From Gymnothorax reevesii (taxonomy: Eukaryota; Chordata; Actinopteri; Anguilliformes; Muraenidae), in assembly GCA_029721435.1 (NCBI GenBank), contig CM056592.1:37769611-37833610 (forward strand): a stretch of DNA of 64,000 nt, given 5' to 3'. Position 1 is the first letter of the stretch, and each line of letters opens with the position of its first letter. Below, one piece after another: positions 57,635 through 64,000 of this stretch. The notes under the pieces are model-generated. The model was given only the letters and a program-made list of their open reading frames with translations. It did no database searches and was not told where the DNA came from. Position numbers and translations under genes: made by a program.

Positions 57635-57814
57635 CTGCGAGATCCGGACCATGTTCATTTTACAATGATCACAGTGCATTTCACCTTCTTGAAACCTCAT
57701 GCTATTCAAAATCTCGAAGCCATGACTCTTAGCGAAAATAATAAACTCACTTCGCTGCCGGTTCGTCCAAATCACCGTTTCAGTCATTGTCATGATTCTC
57801 AGATTGAGACACAA
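57635..57814 (-). pseudogene. Candidate first coding exon of the outer hAT-like element
   Basis: The minus-strand frame opens MCLNLRIMTMTETVIWTNRQ and contains HCDHCK, a half zinc-finger, close to its end at a good CAG|GTAACC donor (57635). Position near the right terminus and orientation fit a transposase start. The link to the C-terminal exon is inferred from context only. Confidence 0.35.
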
Positions 57815-58239
57815 CCCAAAAAAAGTCGTATCTCATTTTCCGTCTAAATCTTGTGTATATTTACAATAGTGACTCTCAGTCCTGTGAAATGGAGTGATTG
57901 ACGGCTAATATTAACCGTTCTAGAATCCGTACTGAGGTTTAGGACGTAAAGCTCTCGTTTGATTGGTCAGAATGGTCACTGTCAGCTCAAGGGAATACAC
58001 TGGGTGCGCTCCATTCTTATACCGGAACGCCCAGCTGCGGTATGTCCAGTAGATGCATGTACAGCTCCGACACATTGGTCAATCTCTACTCAAGCTGCAG
58101 CGGCGGATTGCATGTCTACTAACTACCGAATGTACAGGAAAAGAGGCGTTTAATTGGGGGAAAAGCGGTAGCACAGGTGCGACTATTTGGTGTTAATAGG
58201 CGTTAATTTAAAACTGTCGTAGTTTTGAGCCCTGCTGTG

Positions 58240-58536
58240 TAATGTTTCGTATTACTGATATACCAGTTCAGTACATGCTGTACCAATACTTGTATGTAGA
58301 TACTAAAGAACAAGATGTAAAGTTATGGAACAGGAAAATAGGCCTAATTCGGGACTGTACGAAGAACTTACACTGTAGTTAATTTTTGAAGGCCACCGAA
58401 AATTTAAATTTGATATATGTTCTGGGGACTGCTTTTGATAAACATTTTAACATTAGTTCTGTGAACTGCTTTTCGACAATTTAAAAACACATTTTCGGAG
58501 TTACTATTTTAGCCACTTCGCCAGCTCTTTGGGCCC
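58240..58536. other. Non-coding stretch
   Basis: Nothing recognised. Confidence 0.35.
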
Positions 58537-58728
58537 CAGGTGCGACCTGAAAATTCCGAGGCTAACATCCCTCCCTTTATTGAAAATAATTAGTCCTAGC
58601 TAATTCTAGATGGGTTTCCTTTATTAACACATTTTCCAATTCAAGAATAATCAAGTGGAAATTGAAGACACGGCTTTTCTCCCCCATGCGATCTAAAAGC
58701 GACAAAATAATGGGCTACATTCATACAG
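58537..58728 (+). mobile_element. Left half of a hAT-type MITE related to 27202-27739
   Basis: It begins CAGGTGCGACC and continues with AATTAGTCCTAG, ACACATTTTCCAATT, GAAATTGAAGACACGG and ATGCGATCTAAAAG, in the same order as the 27-kb MITE. No right arm follows, so it is a truncated and older relative. Confidence 0.6.
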
Positions 58729-60142
58729 AAAAATCATTTGATTATAATTAGATCTATGAATCGGCACTCGGCGACAGCATTTCAGAACTCTTCCAAATGT
58801 TCGGGTGGAAAATAGACTGAATTAATGCAGTATTTATTATTTAAATTCCAATCCAATTACTACAGGGCACAATGTGACCATAAACATGAGCAATAATCTG
58901 GTAGTTTCAGGGCAAATGGAGTGATAAAATCACCTGATGCAGAAGTTATTTCAAAATGGTCTTATTCCGTACAAGCAACAAAACTGTATGGCTGGTTGTT
59001 TAGCCCCTGCTGAAAGTTTCAAAGATCTGGTAATCACTGCAGCATTAAGTCGACAAATGGATGGAGACATAATGCCCTCAAAGAAAAATATAATTACTAC
59101 GTTGCTCACCTCCCTGATTCATGGGCTTTGTTGCTGCCCAATTTACAGATTCATTGGGTATGGCTAAAAGCTGTGGGTGAACACATATAGGAGAACAAAT
59201 CAGCGGGAGATGCCATGAGTTTACCACACGCTAGTTATGAGTAAGTGATCTCTACACTCAGTCCAGATTGAAAATAAGCGTTGAAAACAGGAAGACTAAC
59301 ATCATAATAATTTGTCCTTTTAAACATTTTATCTATGCCATTTTTATGACATCAGCGTCATAATTTGTACTGATATGAAAAAATACCTACTAGTTGAAAT
59401 TAAGGTGAATAAGCTAGTAAAACAAGTCATCTGATAATATAGCATTCCGGTGAAACTACCTTGTGACCCTGAGCCTTCTCTGGTTCACGACCGTTGATTA
59501 AGTGAATATTGCTTCCTTTTTATAATTTGTTAATATAATGTAATTTCACTGGGCCAGTGTTCATCGACCAAACGATGGGAACATGTTAAATACCTTTTCA
59601 TAGTGTTTATTTGAATGGTGTATTGGTATTTTTTTTGGAGTTACCCCCTGATGTTAACGACAGTTTAGCTTACGCTAGCTAGGTAGCTAATTTGACGTTT
59701 CTTTATAACAGTAAAACGGCACATATTTTGACAGTCACATGAAATGGTCGAATCTAAGCCGAGAAATAATTTGGCAAAGGCAATCAGGCAAATCTCTGAT
59801 GTGTCATGGTTATTTCAATTTCAAAATACGATGAACAAAAATGTGCTCAAAATAAATTGGACCGTGTACCAATTCAAATAATTAATGGAGCAAATTAAGA
59901 GTTTGATTGCTGACTGAGCAAAGTAAAAGTGAACAGGGTGAGAGCTATTGCTGGTTAAATGGTAATGATTTGGGAGACCTTAACGTTGCTATGTGAAGCG
60001 TGTCACTGAGTAATACTAAAGTCAGTGAAGATCTTTTCCGGAAGCATTTTATTTGGCCTTTGATTTTTGGCAGCCTTTTGTTCAAGACAATGAGTATGAT
60101 TCGTGGACGCAAGCTTATCAGAAGAGAACATACCCTAACCTG
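58729..60142. other. Non-coding stretch
   Basis: A 76-codon plus-strand frame at 58937-59167 has no recognisable motif. Nothing else seen. Confidence 0.35.
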
Positions 60143-60229
60143 TAATTGAATTGGTGAATTCAATAAGGACCCAACTCCACATATTTAAAACATGGAGTTG
60201 GGCCCTAATTGAATTCACCGATTCAATTA
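60143..60229. repeat. 37-bp hairpin with 13-base loop
   Basis: Arms 60143-60179 and 60193-60229 pair with about four mismatches. Each arm contains GGTGAATTCAAT and CCCAACTCCA in its own orientation, and the EcoRI-type GAATTC lies in both. Confidence 0.85.
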
Positions 60230-61914
60230 TAGAATAGGCACCTATATTAACTACTGCATACATTATATGTAAGATCTTGAATTGTTCACCCCTTATTCCA
60301 TTACTTCACATGTTATCTCCCGGTATCGACATAAATGCATTGTTACGCATTGTACAAGTACGCTGTGGGCCTGATCTACTAAGAACTTTGGCACCTACAA
60401 AATCTTTTTGCCCGAGCAAAACCAATCACATCGCCCATGATTGGCCACGGTACTTGCCTTGCACCAATCAGTGGCAAGATTTCTGGCTTCGCAGGTAATG
60501 AATGACACTGTACCTTATGGGCAATGATCCAAACTTTTACCGATTTCCTTTACCTTTTGATGTTTATAATTGCTGCCAGATCTCTGCTATGTTGTACGCA
60601 ATACAACAGGTCAATACAGTTCAAATTTTTACTGTGCAATATCTCCATTTTGTTTCATAATTTTGAAAAAAGAAGGTCAACGGCACCATAGTTAACTGAT
60701 TTTATCAGTAGCTGTTTCAGCCAAGTCTCCTGCTGCTTAAGCTACATTTTCATGACCTTTAGTTATCAGTATTTCTGCTCATAGATTACTTCTGTACTCA
60801 GCCTGGCACTGAGAAACACTATCTTGCACAGAAGCAACCCAAACTGAGGTCTCTGCCTTTTAGAGAGAGACACACTTTCCATTTTCCCATTCACTGCCCA
60901 TGCTGTAGTAATACAACCTTGCATCTTCCTGAACCAATTGGTCTCAAAAACAATCATGATCTTTTCTGGAATATTGCCATTCTTTTACAAAGGAGAGATG
61001 GGTTCTTGCTGAATTATTAAATTGCCAAATAGACAAATACATGAAAAGTGAGGGCATATGGAAGATCTGACACACAGAATGTAAATATAGAGCCGCTTGA
61101 GCCAAGCATGTTTTCTGTGGAATGCTTTCACTTTCTTGCTAAACTTTCTCTTTTTGATTTTGCGAGTTTTACAATTGATTCTGAATGTACTGTCCGTTTT
61201 GTTTGCCAGTTCACAAAACACTCCAGATAAACACCTCATTTTTTCCATCGTTTTGTCCCCTGCAGTAAGTCGGCCGGATATAGGAATGTGCACTTTCTAC
61301 GTGTCAGTCCATCCTTCCATCTATAGGGCTTTTTTCCAGGCCAGAACTCTCAAATTGTTCAACATTTCACATGTGACTACATCTTATTTGGCTGATGCAC
61401 CTATTCAAACATCCTTTTGTCCGTCTATCCATCCCTCTGCTGCATGCTTTTTTCAGGCCAGATATCAGCCATGACTTGGCAAGGGATCTGATTATTTAAT
61501 TCTTGTTCTCCTACTTAAAATGGGTGGTCTGTGTAAACACGGTGCACCGGGACAAGGGGATTATTATTCTCTACTAAGGTAGATGTTAACGCTCCTCTGA
61601 ATTGCGTGATGTAAGGCTTGTAAAAATCCTACAAGTTTTCCATCATGTTCGTGTGGATGTTCACGCATGAAGTGCTATCCTGAAGAAATCGTTGCTCTGA
61701 CTGTTCAGACTTTTGTGGACACAGTACATATCATCATCACCTATTAAAATAATGGCCCCAGTAATTTTTTTCCAAGTTTTTGGGAAAACACAAAAAACTT
61801 TACCAAATGTAGAGCATATGATATTTTTTAATTATTTAAAACTTCTGTCCAAAAATGACTTAGGCCATTATTGTAATGGGGCGACGATATGCAATGCGAC
61901 TCTAGGACTCTCCA
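60230..61914. other. Non-coding stretch with weak repetition
   Basis: Near 61310 and 61420 two similar phrases (CTTTTTTCCAGGCCAGAACTC-like) form a diverged duplication about 110 bp apart. No gene recognised. Confidence 0.35.
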
Positions 61915-62175
61915 GATCATCTCCAGACTTTGTCTCCGTACTTTACGTCCCCTTGGAATTTTCCGTCCCGGACTCTTCATCTCCGGACTTTTTGTCCCCA
62001 AACTCTTCATCCCTGGATGGTTCACCCCAATAATGCTTTTCCCTCTTCCTGCATTAGAAAGCTATCCCTAACCCTAACTCTCACCCTTATAATAGTCCTC
62101 TGGGACAAAAATCCATGGTGACAAAAAGTCTGGGGACAAAAAATTTTTGTCCTGGGGACAAAAAATTTTTGTCCT
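61915..62175. repeat. GGACTTTTTGTCCCC-rich inverted repeat region
   Basis: At 61915-62010 words such as GGACTTTTTGTCCCC recur on the plus strand. At 62100-62175 their reverse complements recur (GACAAAAAGTCTGGGGACA). The last part is an exact tandem duplication of a 22-bp near-palindromic unit (62132-62153 and 62154-62175). Confidence 0.6.
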
Positions 62176-63424
62176 TGTGCCAGAATTGATAGTGCAAACA
62201 CTGAAAGCTCGCTGTCTTTTCTGATTTTCTGCCAAGATTACTGAATAATTTGTCGTCTGTGCTGCGGGCAAATGGGAGGCACCCCCATGGGAGGCATAGA
62301 CGTCCCCGTATGGGTGGTGAGGACCATGAGTAAACTGAAGCAGAACCGATTTCTCAGCCCACCAGTTGGTACTACGCAAAATGATCAGAAAATGGAGATA
62401 CGCCATGTAATCAAAGGTCTCAATGTAAATAACGTATTCTTGATCGTCAGGTGTATCCTTGTATAATCATAAATGTTTAAGATTTGTGTTATTACGCGCA
62501 CGACAGCATTTCTTGAGTGTTATTGTAAAACCTAGTAAGTAACAAAAAGCTGATTCTGAGAAAAATGCAGAAAACTGTATCCCTCCGGGGTACAGCTCTT
62601 GTCCGACAGTGAAACTGACATGATAGAAATTTGTTCATTAAATAATAAAAGATACTTATGCAGGAATTTCTTTTTCCCTTTTCTTTAGTGTCCCTGGCAA
62701 TATTGTGATGGCTGGTGTTTCAAGACGCCAAAAGCAGCGGCCGAAACGAAAGGAAGTCCAGCAAAATAAGAGAGTCAAACCCACAAAAGGAGAGAGAGAG
62801 ACTCGCGCTTCCAATGGACAAAGATCTAGTCTCGGAACAAATGGAAGCAAAGTGAGCAGGACTGGAACGAATTAAAAGGGAAAAATCTTGGAAACTGAGA
62901 TATAAAGATACAGCACCAGACGATGCCCAGAAAGAGGAGGAAAAGAGAGAAAGATTCCCTCGCTAACTAGCACTTTCCTCTTTGCAGCTAATTCCTTAAA
63001 CAATCCCCTAGCTAGAGACCTTACCGGCTATTGTGCATAGTGATATTGACACTCTAGCAAAGAACTTGGGTTTAAATAGAGTCCGGGCGCCACCCACAAT
63101 TAATGCCAGCTGACCAAAGAATCCGATTGTAGGCAAAAGATATCGTCCCGGACGAGAGACACAAAGAAAGCTCGCCAGCCTCCAAAAACCATAAAAAATG
63201 TGACTTGAGAAATTTTTCCATCTGAAAATATTTCAAATCTCAAAATGATGGACAAAAACCTAACGATTATGCAGCTGCAGTGGCATTTGACAGATTTTCA
63301 CTGTTAACTCCACCATCTGCTTCCCTCTGCAAACCATTTTTCAGTCGTTATTAGCACGTGAATTGCGTTAATTACGAATTCCGACCATGAATGTCCTGCA
63401 CATACAATGCTCTGCATGGGGACT
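62176..63424. other. Non-coding stretch
   Basis: A purine-rich segment lies at about 62770-62960. No gene recognised. Confidence 0.35.
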
Positions 63425-63426
63425 TA

Positions 63427-64000
63427 CGCTACCTCTCAAAAGTTTGGGATCACTTGCAAATTTCTTTGCTTTCCAAAGAAAAATACATTTTCATGCATTT
63501 CACAACATTTTTATCCATTTCACAAATGATTAAAATTATTCAGACGATTTTCAAAGAATGATCTACATTTTTGCATTGAGGCCTATTATCAGCAACTGTC
63601 AGTCCTCTGCATTAATCTCCTGGTATGGCTGCTAATCCAAGTTAAGCATTTTACAAGGCTAATTGATTATTAGAAAACGATTCTGCAAATGTGTTGCACA
63701 ACTGTAAACCGTTGAACTAATAAGGGAAAGCAAAAGGGAGCATGACATTCTTGAGGTTGGTTTAGTACCTGAAGCATCAGCAGTTGTTTGTTTGTTTGTT
63801 TACAGGCTCAAAATGGCCAGAAAGAAAGAACTTCCTTTAGAGACCCGTCAGTCTATTGTTGTGCTTAGAAAAGAAGGCTATTAAATGCGAGAAATTGAAA
63901 ACTTAAAATCTCTAACCATGCTGTGAACTACTCCCTTCAGAGAGCAGCACAAACTTGCACTAACAAGGAGTGGGAGGCCCCGATGCACAACTGTGCGAAA
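63427..64000 (+). mobile_element. Tc1-like element, 5' part, cut by the window edge
   Basis: After TA (63425-63426) the terminus reads CGCTACCTCTCAAAAGTTTG then GGATCACTT, a Tc1-type terminus known in fish and frogs. About 385 bp later a TTTACAG|GC site precedes the transposase start. The right end lies outside the window. Confidence 0.75.
63813..64000 (+). pseudogene. Tc1-like transposase N-terminus, with early stop
   Basis: Starts MARKKELPLETRQSIVVLRK, then EGY, then TAA where Tc1 relatives have a Ser codon, then MREIEN. The following reading SNHAVNYSLQRAAQT fits the paired-like helix-turn-helix that binds the Tc1 ends. A shift or small deletion follows, and a GRPR-like basic motif (GGGAGGCCCCGATGC) appears at 63971 in another frame. 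The early stop at codon 24 and the frame changes show this copy is dead. Confidence 0.75.

Larger units (their letters stand above)
54416..58234 (-). mobile_element. hAT-like element, outer layer of a second three-layer nest
   Basis: The left end reads CAGGGCTCGAAATTAAC and the reverse complement of the right end reads CAGGGCTCAAAACTAC. A direct CTGTG flanks both sides (54411-54415 and 58235-58239); a full 8-bp duplication is not visible. On the minus strand it holds a candidate first coding exon (57635-57814) and a hAT-type C-terminal exon (57147 to 54666) that is cut by a later insertion. The span minus the insert is about 1.5 kb, so internal coding sequence has been lost. Confidence 0.65.

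Noticed and set aside
54416..58239. Perfect 8-bp target duplication for the outer hAT-like element
   Set aside because: Only CTGTG repeats on both sides; TTACTGTG and CTGTGTAA do not align as one 8-bp duplication, so the call rests on termini and coding remnants.
62063..62078. Telomere-like CCCTAACCCTAA
   Set aside because: Only about two units; too short to call an interstitial telomeric array.

Overview
The window is vertebrate DNA, most likely from a ray-finned fish. The repeats are ones common in fish genomes: Tc1-like elements, an IS630-like transposase with an Arg/Gly-rich start, tRNA-headed SINEs, several hAT-type elements and LTR pieces. I could not recognise any host protein-coding exon, rRNA, tRNA or CRISPR array. 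The window reads as a gene desert or a very large intron that has repeatedly been invaded by mobile DNA. Only one long reading frame looks intact: a 590-residue piggyBac transposase on the minus strand (47516-49288).

Layout. 1-19 kb: AT-rich background with a LINE 3' tail (about 2.0-2.4 kb), SINE copies, a MITE (4.6 kb), a dead Tc1 copy (7.6-8.4 kb), a 152-bp tandem repeat (14.5 kb), and a piggyBac N-terminal fragment (16.6 kb). 19.1-24.6 kb: three IS630/Tc1-type elements of one family, one inside another. 25-34 kb: two same-orientation LTR-like units with a third fragment, a hAT MITE with 158-bp inverted repeats, and a compact minus-strand promoter carrying three p53-type decamers. 37-46 kb: hairpin repeats, two hAT-type elements with perfect 8-bp target duplications, and a solo LTR with a 5-bp duplication. 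47.0-50.3 kb: the complete piggyBac element, with TTAA on both sides, matched termini, promoter, 5' UTR intron and intact transposase. 54.4-58.2 kb: a second three-layer nest, with an LTR inside a hAT-like element inside the transposase region of another hAT-like element. 58-64 kb: a half copy of the hAT MITE, two palindromic repeats, and the start of a Tc1 element that runs off the window edge.

Functionally, the only set of parts that could still act together is the piggyBac: TATA promoter (about 50190), non-coding exon 1, a donor at 50095, an acceptor just before the ATG, transposase with all three catalytic Asp, a Cys-rich C-terminal domain, a poly(A) signal and both termini. Every other transposase here is broken by stops, frameshifts, nested insertion or loss of a catalytic residue. 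All boundaries were read by eye from matching termini and flanking duplications. Family names rest on remembered motifs, not on database searches.
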